A stretch of 64,000 nt of DNA from an uncultured Bizionia sp. (GTDB lineage Bacteria > Bacteroidota > Bacteroidia > Flavobacteriales > Flavobacteriaceae), in contig CANMCF010000002.1 of the NCBI GenBank assembly GCA_947496215.1, positions 186,001-250,000 of the forward strand, given 5' to 3'. Each line of letters opens with the position of its first letter. Within the stretch, counting starts at the first letter, position 1. The notes below the pieces were generated by a model that did not search any database, was not told the DNA's origin, and saw only the letters and a list, made by a program, of their open reading frames with translations. Both the position numbers and the translations under genes were made by a program. Positions 35,057 through 42,771 of this stretch are shown here, piece by piece.

Positions 35057-35476
35057 ATGACTATGGATGCCAATTTTCACATTTCATTGCCTTGTGACAA
35101 CATAGAAGATACCAAGGCCTTTTACCTGGATACCATCGGAGCAACCTCAGGACGGCAAGCAAAGAATTGGTTGGATGTCAATCTGTTCAATAATCAAATA
35201 ACGTTCACAAAGGCCGGTAAGTTCAATTTCAATAGCCCCAACTACGTGTTTGAAGGCAAGATTCTACCTGCTTTCCATTTCGGAATAATCGTGGACGTAG
35301 ACACTTGGGGTAAGATCTATACAAAGCTTCAAAACCAAAATTTGGAGTTGGTGACGCAAGCGACCTTTTTAAAAGATAAAAAAGGAGAGCATCTCTCTTT
35401 CTTCATCAAGGATCCCAATGGTTACATATTGGAATTCAAAAGCTTCAAGGATAAAAAGGAAATGTTCGAAATCTAA
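35057..35476 (+). CDS. VOC-superfamily (glyoxalase-like) protein
   Basis: A 139-residue protein, from ATG 35057 (a second ATG follows two codons later). It shows the VOC beta-alpha-beta-beta-beta layout: FHISLPCDNIEDTKAFYLDTIGA, FHFGIIVDVDTWGKIYTKL, and HLSFFIKDPNGYILEFKSF, the last with the conserved terminal metal-binding glutamate. Metal ligands H (FHISLP, PAFHFG) and E (ILEFKSF) are consistent. VOC enzymes include glyoxalases, dioxygenases and antibiotic-binding proteins; the role here is not known. A perfect terminator hairpin follows. Confidence 0.88.
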   Translation: MTMDANFHISLPCDNIEDTKAFYLDTIGATSGRQAKNWLDVNLFNNQITFTKAGKFNFNSPNYVFEGKILPAFHFGIIVDVDTWGKIYTKLQNQNLELVTQATFLKDKKGEHLSFFIKDPNGYILEFKSFKDKKEMFEI

Positions 35477-35489
35477 GTGGAGATACAGA

Positions 35490-35519
35490 AAAGCCGCAAC
35501 GTTAAGTTGCGGCTTTTTT
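35490..35519 (+). terminator. Intrinsic terminator after the VOC gene
   Basis: AAGCCGCAAC (35491-35500) pairs perfectly with GTTGCGGCTT (35506-35515) over a 5-base loop, followed by a T run. It also lies just downstream of the end of the leftward gene 35531-36592 and could serve both. Confidence 0.9.
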
Positions 35520-35530
35520 GTGTTCTGAAA

Positions 35531-36592
35531 TTACTTGTATGTATCACAAATGTAGGTTCTAATCATATGTTTTGTTATTTTTTTCAGTGTGTTCCCTGTT
35601 TCGGGATGCTCTCCATAACTTTTGAAAAGTTCTAACTCGCCTTTGGTGTTTCTTCCATACCAAGCATTGGGTTTGCCATTGGCCTTGAAGAACTCTGTAT
35701 CGCAATTGGGGTTCTTGATTTGCTTGAAGTATAAAATGCGCTCTTTTTTGTATAACTTCAATTTACCGAAGTCGTATTTGTTCATATCGAATGTGACTTC
35801 GACATATTCCCCATCCTGCCATATCATCCAACGTGTTTTGTTTAATGGAATGATGATGATGGCACTCAATAGTATTATGGAAGAAATCACGATGATTTTA
35901 ATGTTGATTCCTAAAGACTTTGTTTCTAATGATTCTTTCTTGCCTGTTTTTTTCATAAAACTACTTATATGGCCATTACTACTATCACTATTGTCTGATT
36001 TGTTGCTTTTTCCATAATTGTTACCATCGTTCTCTTCTACACTATTTCTATCAATGTCGGGTACTGATTCGTTAACTCCATGCTTGCCCTCAGATAGGTC
36101 AATAGGAGCTATGATTACAATATCTCCATCGTCATCTTCTTTCCTCTTGTTTTCATTTGCCAATTGCTCCCTTTTGTCATTACTGGATGTTTCTCTCTTC
36201 TCTTCTATGTCTTTTGTTTTAGAATGAATATTTTCAAGCCTATAATTATTATATGGCCTTGGGGTAAAATCTATGATGAGGGAAATTAACTCTAAAGCGT
36301 CTGGAGATTTTATGGATTCAGTTTTTCCTGTCAAAAATTTACAGATGGGTCTAAATCCATCAATGTCATACTTCATTATTTTCAGCCTTAAATCTTCTTC
36401 TTTTTTTAGAAGAAAATAATTTTTCATAATTGATCGATCACTTTCTCCAAGAATATCATCAACGATATTCAAGCATATGGTTTTAATGGTTTTTGGGGTT
36501 AATTTATAAAGATTACCTCTTAGTTTACCATGCTTTTTATCGTTTAAATATTTCTGTTTTACATCGTTTTCATAAGTAATTGTTGTCCTCAT
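35531..36592 (-). CDS. Single-pass membrane protein of unknown function
   Basis: A 353-residue protein. The N-terminal ~115 residues are helical and basic with no signal peptide. A low-complexity acidic/serine-rich linker follows (about 120-225, including EENDGNNYGKSNKSDNSDSSNG), then one hydrophobic segment (INIKIIVISSIILLSAIIII, about 230-250), and a C-terminal ~100-residue domain beginning KTRWMIWQDGEYVEV with KPNAWYGRNTKGELELF. By charge bias the N-terminus is inside and the C-terminal domain in the periplasm. The family is not known to me. It is transcribed away from the accessory-like region to its right. Confidence 0.75.
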   Translation of the reverse strand: MRTTITYENDVKQKYLNDKKHGKLRGNLYKLTPKTIKTICLNIVDDILGESDRSIMKNYFLLKKEEDLRLKIMKYDIDGFRPICKFLTGKTESIKSPDALELISLIIDFTPRPYNNYRLENIHSKTKDIEEKRETSSNDKREQLANENKRKEDDDGDIVIIAPIDLSEGKHGVNESVPDIDRNSVEENDGNNYGKSNKSDNSDSSNGHISSFMKKTGKKESLETKSLGINIKIIVISSIILLSAIIIIPLNKTRWMIWQDGEYVEVTFDMNKYDFGKLKLYKKERILYFKQIKNPNCDTEFFKANGKPNAWYGRNTKGELELFKSYGEHPETGNTLKKITKHMIRTYICDTYK

Positions 36593-36935
36593 TTTTAAGC
36601 TTTTTAGGGATTTTGAAAGATTTTAGCGGATTCTTCGGAATGCTCGGATTCCTATTCAAAAAAGGCTTGGTTCCCACTGTACCTTTGGCTTGGGAATCAA
36701 TTCTAATTGTGTGTAGCTAACATAATTAATGTATACAATAGATTCTTACGGAAATCCTCAATGTGGCAACAATGGCCAAATTGGAAAGTAGCCAAAAGCT
36801 ACTGCATTGAGATTTTCACTTTCCAAAAAAACAAAGGAGTACTCCAAACTTTTTAATGGGTTGCCATCCCCTAACAAATATCTGAGAAGATCTCGGACAG
36901 CAACCTCTTTGTTCAATTTTTTAATACAGGAAACA

Positions 36936-37091
36936 ATGAGAATTTTACTATACCTAATGATAGCTCTTTTTATGAGCGCAAACTTTACATCATGTACACC
37001 AACAGCTTTAACCGAGCAAGTCGAAACTCAAAATACAGGAGGGGAAGATGGAGAAGTTGAAGACGAAGACGATGATGGCAGTGGAAATTAA
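36936..37091 (+). CDS. Small acidic lipoprotein
   Basis: A 51-residue protein from the ATG at 36936: lipoprotein signal peptide (LLYLMIALFMSANFTSC) then a short acidic, glycine-rich mature part (GGEDGEVEDEDDDGSGN). The same frame is open upstream to 36807 but those residues look non-coding. It is encoded just 37 bases before the histidine kinase gene, so it may be an envelope partner of the two-component system. No function known. The spacer 36593-36935 shows no other supported feature. Confidence 0.55.
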   Translation: MRILLYLMIALFMSANFTSCTPTALTEQVETQNTGGEDGEVEDEDDDGSGN

Positions 37092-37128
37092 TACACTTAC
37101 TATTTATTTAATTTAGTACTTTAGAGAG

Positions 37129-39078
37129 ATGAAACAATTTTATGTGACATCTCTCTTTTTTTTATGCCTGTTCTGTATCATATGTTCTTGCGAAAATAGA
37201 AATATAGAGATTCATTCAGGACATCCTTTATCTGAAGAACTCAATGAATTATTTGACTTTAAAATAAAGGGAAATGATACTTCGGCCCTTAAAAATAAAC
37301 TTAGATTAACCGATGAATTACTTGAAAAATCTAAACAATTTGGAATTGATAGCGTAACCTACAAGGTTTTAATGCATAAATCTTCGATACATTATAAACT
37401 AAGGGAAGTTGATAGTGCGATGTATTATTCATATGAGACATATGATTTAGCGTCAAAAGCTAAAGATAGCTCATATGTAGTTAGAGCATTAAGTAAGTTG
37501 GGATATTATCATAAATCAAAAAAAGAATATCTGAAATCGTTTGAAAAGTATAATGAAGCATTTAAGATAAGCGAATTATTAAAGGATAAGGAAAAGACGG
37601 GTAAAGTATTGCATGCAATGGCAAAAATTCAAACGAGCATTGGAGATTTTGTTGGTAGCAAAGCTACGGCCATCGATGGTGTTGAATTTTTGGAGAGAAC
37701 AGATGAATTAAGAGATTTGTCGGGTTTGTATCATACTATATCGGTAGCTCTAAAAGAAGAAGGGAAATATGAAGAGGCTTTGGATTATAATGACAAAGCC
37801 ACACAATTGGCCAACAGCGATTCGAAGACAAAAAAAATAGGTAAGAGCAATCTTTTAAAGTTTAAAAATACAAAAGCCAACATATTGAGAGAGCAAAAGA
37901 AATTCAAAGAAGCGATCTCTATTTACGATGGGCTATTAAAAAATCCTGTAGTAGTCAAAGATAAAAAGGAACATGCAAGGGTATTGGATAATAAAGGATA
38001 TACATTGTGGTTGGAGAATACCGAAAATATCGAATCTGAAAATTTAATGTTGAGGGCATTAGAGTTAAGAAATGAAGAAAAAGATAACAATGGATTAATA
38101 GCTAATAACATTCATCTTGCAGAATATTATTCTGAATACAATAAGTCGTTGGCATTGCAATATGCTGAGAAAGCATATGAAAAAGCAAAGTCTTTAGATG
38201 CAATGGATGATGTGCTAGAGGCTTTGGATAATGTTTTTTCTTTGAGTTTAGGTTTGAATAAAAAAATAAATGATAATCTCTCTGTAGAATATAGTAAAAC
38301 AGCAAACAACCTTAAAAGCCTTAAAAACTCAACTCAGGAAATTTATGCATCAACAATGTATAATATCGATAGGGAACGAAAAAGAACAGAAGCACAAAAA
38401 CTACAAAAAGAAAGGCAAAAAAGAATAACAGACTCATTAATTTTAATGATTATTTTAATTTTGTGTATTTCCATTTTTTCATACTTTATATTAAAATCCA
38501 AACACAAAAAGAAAACCCTACAGGAAGTCTATAACACTGAAAGCCATATTTCCAAGAAGGTACATGATGAGGTTGCCAATGACGTATTTCAGGTCATGAC
38601 TATGTTGCAAGGAAATACTAGCGTAAGCGAAAAGGTCATAGACGACTTGGACCATATCTATGACAAGACCCGAAACATAGCAAAGGTACATAGTGTATTG
38701 GATTATGAAGGAGATTTCAAGGATACCTTGAACGATTTGTTGTTGAGTTATGACAATGAGATGACTAGTGTCATTGTAAAGGACATTGCCAAAATAAATT
38801 GGGGAGCCATTTCAAAGATGAAGAAACAGACCATTTACAAGGTGTTGCAAGAATTGATGGTAAATATGAAAAAGCATAGTGAAGCGGAAATCGTGGCTTT
38901 GACCTTCAAAACGATTAAGAAAAAGATAGCAATAACTTATAGTGATGATGGCGTGGGAACCAACCTTAAAAAAAGCACAGGATTGCAGAATGTGGAAAAC
39001 CGTATAAAATCCATCAAAGGAACGATTATTTTTGAATCGGAAATCAATAAAGGTTTCAAATCTAAAATCACTGTATAA
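37129..39078 (+). CDS. TPR-containing sensor histidine kinase
   Basis: A 649-residue membrane sensor. It has a signal peptide or lipoprotein-like start (LFFLCLFCIICSCEN), then about 370 residues of tetratricopeptide-like helices in the periplasm, a transmembrane segment at about 440-460 (LILMIILILCISIFSYFIL), and a cytoplasmic kinase core. The phosphoacceptor is in SKKVHDEVANDVFQVM, the N-box in LQELMVNMKKHSEA, and the ATP-lid glycines in SDDGVG and KSTGLQNVENRI. It belongs to the NarL/DegS-like HisKA_3 group. The response regulator gene follows after 3 bases. The signal is unknown. Confidence 0.9.
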   Translation: MKQFYVTSLFFLCLFCIICSCENRNIEIHSGHPLSEELNELFDFKIKGNDTSALKNKLRLTDELLEKSKQFGIDSVTYKVLMHKSSIHYKLREVDSAMYYSYETYDLASKAKDSSYVVRALSKLGYYHKSKKEYLKSFEKYNEAFKISELLKDKEKTGKVLHAMAKIQTSIGDFVGSKATAIDGVEFLERTDELRDLSGLYHTISVALKEEGKYEEALDYNDKATQLANSDSKTKKIGKSNLLKFKNTKANILREQKKFKEAISIYDGLLKNPVVVKDKKEHARVLDNKGYTLWLENTENIESENLMLRALELRNEEKDNNGLIANNIHLAEYYSEYNKSLALQYAEKAYEKAKSLDAMDDVLEALDNVFSLSLGLNKKINDNLSVEYSKTANNLKSLKNSTQEIYASTMYNIDRERKRTEAQKLQKERQKRITDSLILMIILILCISIFSYFILKSKHKKKTLQEVYNTESHISKKVHDEVANDVFQVMTMLQGNTSVSEKVIDDLDHIYDKTRNIAKVHSVLDYEGDFKDTLNDLLLSYDNEMTSVIVKDIAKINWGAISKMKKQTIYKVLQELMVNMKKHSEAEIVALTFKTIKKKIAITYSDDGVGTNLKKSTGLQNVENRIKSIKGTIIFESEINKGFKSKITV

Positions 39079-39081
39079 AGT

Positions 39082-39753
39082 ATGTTTAAAAAAGTATTGA
39101 TAGTAGATGATCATGCAAGTGCCAACAGTGGCGTATTGGAAGTGCTTGATGGTTTAAAAATAGAAAGGGAGTGTGTATATAAATCACAATATTGCGATGA
39201 TGCCCAATTAAAGATGAAGAGAGCGGTCTTGGATAACGATCCTTTCGATTTGTTGATTACCGATTTGTCATTTAGGGATGATCACCGTCCAGAGAAACTA
39301 ACCTCGGGAGAAGCATTGATAAAGGCATTGAGAGTGGATTATCCGAAAATGCCTATCATTGTATATTCCATGGTGGATCTTCTTCAAAAGGTCAGGGTGT
39401 TGGTTAACGAACATCAAGTAAATGCATACGTCTGCAAAGGTAGGGAAGCTTCAAAAGAGCTAAAACTAGCCATAGAAGCCGTAAGCAACAAACAACGATT
39501 CCTGTCTCAACGGGTGCAAAATGCCTTGAGTACCAAAAACAATTTGGAAATAACCGATTTTGATATCGAGTTGGCAAAACAACTGTCCCTTGGCAAGTTG
39601 CAAAATCAAATCAGCGAGTACTTCAAAGATAACGACATCTCACCAAGTAGCGTGAGCTCCATAGAGAAACGCTTGAACAAACTTCGCATACAATTCAAAG
39701 CCGACAATGCTACGCACTTGGTAGCAAAGATGAAAGATCTTGGCTTGATATAA
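39082..39753 (+). CDS. Response regulator paired with the TPR histidine kinase
   Basis: A 223-residue protein. The receiver domain has the acidic pair in VLIVDDHAS, the phosphoacceptor aspartate in FDLLITDLSF, the switch serine in IIVYSMVD and the conserved lysine in AYVCKGRE. The C-terminal ~75 residues are helical (DFDIELAKQLSLGKLQNQISEYFKDN, then SSVSSIEKRLNKLRIQFKA) and resemble a LuxR/NarL-type HTH adapted for DNA binding. It is translated three bases after the kinase gene and forms a two-component system with it. Nearby targets could include the small-gene array that follows, but no binding site is shown. Confidence 0.87.
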   Translation: MFKKVLIVDDHASANSGVLEVLDGLKIERECVYKSQYCDDAQLKMKRAVLDNDPFDLLITDLSFRDDHRPEKLTSGEALIKALRVDYPKMPIIVYSMVDLLQKVRVLVNEHQVNAYVCKGREASKELKLAIEAVSNKQRFLSQRVQNALSTKNNLEITDFDIELAKQLSLGKLQNQISEYFKDNDISPSSVSSIEKRLNKLRIQFKADNATHLVAKMKDLGLI

Positions 39754-39817
39754 CTTCCTCCTTCTTCCTGCTCCCAATATGGAAGAAAACCAACAATTAT
39801 CATAATTTTTTAGTAGT

Positions 39818-39874
39818 ACTACGGTAACCCATAAGGATTGCTTTTGTCCAGGATTTAGTTTTGGGCATTATTAA
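39818..39874 (+). repeat. Possible decayed copy of the ~60-bp hairpin/promoter element
   Basis: The segment (ACGGTAACCCATAAGGATTGCTTTTGT, then a TTTAGTTTTGGGCATTATTAAT tail) can be aligned to the three clear copies at 40096, 40475 and 41034 with several changes; the hairpin is no longer self-complementary. The tail is closest to copy 3. It precedes the DUF1508 gene exactly as the others precede their genes. Confidence 0.4.
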
Positions 39875-39892
39875 TTTAAAATATTTAAAACA

Positions 39893-40078
39893 ATGGCAAA
39901 AGCAAAATTCGTAATCAACAAAAGCAGCAATGACAAATTTTATTTCAATTTGCATGCAACCAATTCCAAAATCATTGCGACAAGTGAAATGTATGAGACA
40001 AAAGATGGTTGTGAGAATGGGATTGAATCTGTTAAAGTCAATGCCCCAAATGCAGAGATTGACGATCAAACCAAATAA
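39893..40078 (+). CDS. DUF1508/YegP-like small protein
   Basis: A 61-residue protein with KAKFVINKSSNDKFYFNLHATNSKIIATSEMYETKDGCENGIESVKVNA, a clear match to the DUF1508 (YegP) pattern KFxhxKxxxGxahaxLxxxNgxhIhxSexYxxKxxaxxGIxSV. It has one repeat unit, where E. coli YegP has two. It is cytosolic, of unknown function. It starts the array of small genes separated by the hairpin elements. Confidence 0.85.
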   Translation: MAKAKFVINKSSNDKFYFNLHATNSKIIATSEMYETKDGCENGIESVKVNAPNAEIDDQTK

Positions 40079-40095
40079 TTGTTGATTATTCTTTT

Positions 40096-40155
40096 AAAGC
40101 CTTACGGAACTCCGTAAGGCTTTATTGTTTTATGGCTGTAAGTTTGAAGTATTAA
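40096..40155 (+). repeat. Hairpin/promoter element copy 1
   Basis: A perfect 13-base hairpin (AAAGCCTTACGGA, 2-base loop AC, TCCGTAAGGCTTT; 40096-40123) is followed by a ~30-base tail with GTAAGTTTGAAGTATTAA. The hairpin plus T residues can end transcription of the DUF1508 gene; the tail has a TTTG (possible -33 box), followed by an AT-rich ATTTG region before the next ATG at 40175. Two further copies follow at 40475 and 41034. Confidence 0.85.
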
Positions 40156-40174
40156 ATCCATAAAATTTGAAATT

Positions 40175-40306
40175 ATGAACAAACAACCTCAAAAGCCAAC
40201 AAATTGGCCAAGTAGAAATCCAGGGAAACCTTCAGGACCAAGAAGAGATAACAATCCGCCAAAACCATCAAAACCAAATATGCCATCGAAACCAATTTTA
40301 AAATAA
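40175..40306 (+). CDS. Proline/lysine-rich microprotein 1
   Basis: A 43-residue basic protein (MNKQPQKPTNWPSRNPGK, then several PKPSKP-type motifs, ending SKPILK). About a quarter of the residues are proline and many are lysine or arginine, so it is probably unfolded; there is no signal peptide or cysteine. The frame has a normal ATG and TAA and lies 8 bases before the next microprotein. Both sit between hairpin elements, which supports real expression. Function unknown; binding to nucleic acid or to SH3-like domains is only an idea. Confidence 0.6.
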   Translation: MNKQPQKPTNWPSRNPGKPSGPRRDNNPPKPSKPNMPSKPILK

Positions 40307-40313
40307 ATTAATA

Positions 40314-40451
40314 ATGGCAAAGAAAACCGTACCTGTAAAACCGCATAGAAGATCAAAACCTTCCCCTATTCCAAGAGTAAACCCAGATAAACCTAAGCCA
40401 GGACCAAAGACTGTTCCTGTAAAGCCTCACGAGAGAACACCACCAAAGTAG
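40314..40451 (+). CDS. Proline/lysine-rich microprotein 2 with internal repeat
   Basis: A 45-residue basic protein with an internal repeat: KTVPVKPHRRSKP near the start and KTVPVKPHERTPP at the end, joined by PSPIPRVNPDKPKPGP. It resembles microprotein 1 in composition (proline and lysine rich, no cysteine, no signal peptide) without clear colinear identity. Too short for usual gene callers. Followed after 23 bases by hairpin element copy 2. Function unknown. Confidence 0.6.
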   Translation: MAKKTVPVKPHRRSKPSPIPRVNPDKPKPGPKTVPVKPHERTPPK

Positions 40452-40474
40452 AAGTGATTACGTGTTTTATAATT

Positions 40475-40534
40475 AAAGCCTTGCGGAAGTCCGTAAGGCT
40501 TTGTCATTTAATGCCTTTAAGTTTGAAGGCTAAT
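40475..40534 (+). repeat. Hairpin/promoter element copy 2
   Basis: AAAGCCTTGCGGA, loop AG, TCCGTAAGGCTTT (40475-40502; one G-T pair), then a tail with CCTTTAAGTTTGAAGGCTAAT. It lies between the microprotein pair and the SH3-domain gene. The tail shares TTTAAGTTTG with copy 3 and AAGTTTGAAG with copy 1, so conservation extends well beyond the terminator hairpin. Confidence 0.85.
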
Positions 40535-40553
40535 AATTTAAAACTTAAAAAAG

Positions 40554-41006
40554 ATGAAAACAATAATATTGATTATGATATTCATGATTGGATCAAATGG
40601 TTATGGGCAAACAGACTCGGACAAACTTTTAGCCTCTTGCTGTTTTGAAAGAGGAAGGTGTACAGGCTCTGCTTATTGTACTGCATGTAAAAACTGTTCG
40701 AGGTGCAAGCATTGCTCTAAAAATGGAGGTAGTTGCGGTGTCTGTAGTTCAGGAAGCCGTGAAAAATCGTCATTGAGGCGAAAATCTAAAACAAAACCCC
40801 TTTCTAAATCTTTTGATGATAAGGTATTATATGTGTCTGTTGCTTTGTTGAATCTTAGAGAAGGCGCAGGGACAAACTTTCCAATCGTTGAAAAATTGAG
40901 CAAAGATGCCAAGCTTCTGTATCTGGGAAAGGAAAAATTATGGATTAAGGTAAAAGTAGAGAAATCCAATACTATAGGTTATGTCTACTATAAATACTTA
41001 CGTTAG
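40554..41006 (+). CDS. Exported cysteine-rich protein with C-terminal SH3-like domain
   Basis: A 150-residue protein with a signal peptide (MKTIILIMIFMIGSNGYGQ). A cysteine-rich segment follows (about 28-65: CCFERGRCTGSAYCTACKNC, then CKHCSKNGGSCGVC, twelve cysteines in under 40 residues), a basic linker, and a bacterial SH3-type domain (VALLNLREGAGTNFPIVEKL, then LWIKVKV and GYVYYKYL) at about 90-150. SH3b domains often bind peptidoglycan peptides or proline-rich ligands; the proline-rich microproteins next door are an intriguing possible match, but they lack signal peptides. The cysteine-rich part may bind metal or be disulfide-linked. Confidence 0.82.
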   Translation: MKTIILIMIFMIGSNGYGQTDSDKLLASCCFERGRCTGSAYCTACKNCSRCKHCSKNGGSCGVCSSGSREKSSLRRKSKTKPLSKSFDDKVLYVSVALLNLREGAGTNFPIVEKLSKDAKLLYLGKEKLWIKVKVEKSNTIGYVYYKYLR

Positions 41007-41033
41007 AGAATTTATTCTTGTAATTGAATTTTT

Positions 41034-41095
41034 GAAGCCTTACGGAATTCCGTAAGGCTTTGTTTGCTAATGGTTTTAAGTTTGGAGTGTTATTA
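41034..41095 (+). repeat. Hairpin/promoter element copy 3
   Basis: GAAGCCTTACGGA, loop AT, TCCGTAAGGCTTT (41034-41061), then a tail GTTTTAAGTTTGGAGTGTTATTAAT. It separates the SH3 gene from the NfeD-like gene (ATG at 41113). The tail ends in an AT-rich stretch that could be the -7 region. Confidence 0.85.
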
Positions 41096-41112
41096 ATCTT
41101 TTAAACTAGCAG

Positions 41113-41538
41113 ATGATCACAATACTACTACTCATCATAATTATTTTAATTCTCATAGATGTTTTTTTCGCTATGGAGTTTCCAACACATATAGCTTACA
41201 TCTTACTAACCTTTATCATTGTTAGCACGATGGACTCAAGTATTGTTACCCTAGCTCTTTTGAGTATTTTGATATGGTTTGCTTGGATTGTATTCCATTA
41301 TATGGTTTGGAGGAAACTCATAGAAAGAATTCATGATAGAATTGTCTCACCGAGAAAACATATTGGAGGGATAGAAGCTTTAATAGGAAAACAAGGTGTT
41401 ATTAAAGAAATAGAAGGCGTACAATTCATTTTTGTAAATGAAGAGTTGTATGAATTCGAAAGTGATGTTAATACCAAAATAATAATTGGACACACATATA
41501 ATATTCTAGAGGTGAAATCAAATAAGCTATTAATCTAA
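41113..41538 (+). CDS. NfeD-like membrane protein
   Basis: A 141-residue protein with several N-terminal hydrophobic segments in the first ~75 residues (ITILLLIIIILILIDVFFA, then AYILLTFIIVSTM, then LLSILIWFAWIVFHYMVW). A soluble OB-fold-like C-terminal domain follows (IGGIEALIGKQGVIKEIEG, then VNTKIIIGHTYNILEVKSNKLLI) as in short NfeD proteins. NfeD-like proteins normally pair with stomatin/SPFH proteins, and the stomatin gene is directly downstream (12 bases). Located in the cytoplasmic membrane. Confidence 0.8.
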   Translation: MITILLLIIIILILIDVFFAMEFPTHIAYILLTFIIVSTMDSSIVTLALLSILIWFAWIVFHYMVWRKLIERIHDRIVSPRKHIGGIEALIGKQGVIKEIEGVQFIFVNEELYEFESDVNTKIIIGHTYNILEVKSNKLLI

Positions 41539-41550
41539 AAATCATTAATT

Positions 41551-42378
41551 ATGTCATTAATCTACACGATACCACAAAATCACGTTGTATTAATCAAAAG
41601 ATTCGGAAAACACTCCAGAGTTCAAAAAGATGGACTCAGGTTTAAGATTCCTTTTATAGAAAGTATAAAATATGTTCCAGAATGGAATGGAACAGCAAAT
41701 AAAAGGGGGTGCTACATAGAGCTTTCAGAACAACAGACCGATACACCACCAAGACAATGTCAGACAATGGACAATGTTACAATAGAAGCCGATGCCTCCA
41801 TTTATTGGAAAATAATAGACCCGGTTAAAGCTGTTTATGATATAGATATTCTACCAAAATCAATATCTGATGTTGCATTAAATGCATTAAGAGCAAACAT
41901 AGGTAAACTTAAATTGGATCAATTACTTTCCGAGCGACAAAAATTGAATCAAAGAATTGCTGCTCAACTAATAGAGGTGGCATCAAAATGGGGAGTAGTA
42001 TTCACACGAGTGGAAATTCAAGAAATCAATTACTCCAATGAAACAGCTGAAGCAATGATGCAAGAAATGACAGCTGAGAGAAAGAAAAGAGCTTTAATAG
42101 CAGAAGCGGAAGGGAAAGCGAAAGCCGAATTAACAAAAGCGCAAGCAGATGCGGATGCTAACTTGATAAGAGCAAGTGCTCAAGCTCAAGCATTGAAGGT
42201 AATAGGAGAAGCAGAAAGCAACTACATTCTTAAGTTGAAGCAGAATACAAGCACGGAAGCAGCAAACCAAATTATGTTGTCTCAAAAATATATTGAAGGT
42301 ATGAAAGCCATAACGGACAACCCTAGTCATAAAGTGTTTTTGCCAACAAACTTTAAAGGAGCCTATGAGTTAGGTTAA
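41551..42378 (+). CDS. SPFH/stomatin-family protein
   Basis: A 275-residue protein: a short N-terminal stretch without a long transmembrane segment, then an SPFH domain (YTIPQNHVVLIKRFGKHSRVQKDGLRFKIPFIESI, DNVTIEADASIYWKIIDP, then IGKLKLDQLLSERQKLN) and an alanine/glutamate-rich coiled coil (KRALIAEAEGKAKAELTKAQ, at about 170-215). These proteins form oligomeric rings at membranes and organise protease or transport complexes; partner to the NfeD-like protein encoded just before. Cytoplasmic-membrane associated. Confidence 0.92.
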   Translation: MSLIYTIPQNHVVLIKRFGKHSRVQKDGLRFKIPFIESIKYVPEWNGTANKRGCYIELSEQQTDTPPRQCQTMDNVTIEADASIYWKIIDPVKAVYDIDILPKSISDVALNALRANIGKLKLDQLLSERQKLNQRIAAQLIEVASKWGVVFTRVEIQEINYSNETAEAMMQEMTAERKKRALIAEAEGKAKAELTKAQADADANLIRASAQAQALKVIGEAESNYILKLKQNTSTEAANQIMLSQKYIEGMKAITDNPSHKVFLPTNFKGAYELG

Positions 42379-42382
42379 TGTT

Positions 42383-42751
42383 ATGAAAGCAATACTAAAC
42401 AAAAACAATACAAGAATAGTATCCATAATTTGCGCAGTTCTATTGTTCATCGCAACATTTCATTGGCCCATCAAGTATTATACTTTTTTGAGGATTGTCA
42501 TTTTCTTGGGAGCCATATTGGTAATCATACCGCACAATGTAAAACAATTGCATTGGACAGTGATCTTTTGCATCATAGCTGTCCTGTTCAACCCGATTTT
42601 TCCGATACATCTGCATATGAAATCACATTGGATACCCATAGACATCGCTTCTGGAATACTTTTCCTGTTGGAGGCCTTCATGCAAATGCCAAAGCGCAAA
42701 GAGAAGAAGACAAAGGAAGCGAAAGCATATAGCAGAGATAAAATTTACTAA
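42383..42751 (+). CDS. Small multi-pass membrane protein (DUF6804-like)
   Basis: A 122-residue protein with about four hydrophobic segments (IVSIICAVLLFIATFHW, YTFLRIVIFLGAILVIIPH, LHWTVIFCIIAVLFNPIF and IDIASGILFLLEAFMQM) and a short basic tail. Composition and layout match the DUF6804 family of uncharacterised bacterial membrane proteins. It begins 4 bases after the stomatin stop and is followed after 20 bases by the TerB-like gene, so they may share a transcript. Confidence 0.7.
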   Translation: MKAILNKNNTRIVSIICAVLLFIATFHWPIKYYTFLRIVIFLGAILVIIPHNVKQLHWTVIFCIIAVLFNPIFPIHLHMKSHWIPIDIASGILFLLEAFMQMPKRKEKKTKEAKAYSRDKIY

Positions 42752-42771
42752 CCACAACAAATACATAGAAT

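Noticed and set aside
40454-40648. 64-codon frame overlapping the second hairpin element
   Set aside because: It runs through the hairpin and the start of the SH3 gene in another frame and has no protein-like features.
39818-41095. Integron-like cassette array with attC sites
   Set aside because: The repeated hairpins are short perfect stems with 2-base loops and lack the RYYYAAC/GTTRRRY core sites; no integrase gene is in the window.
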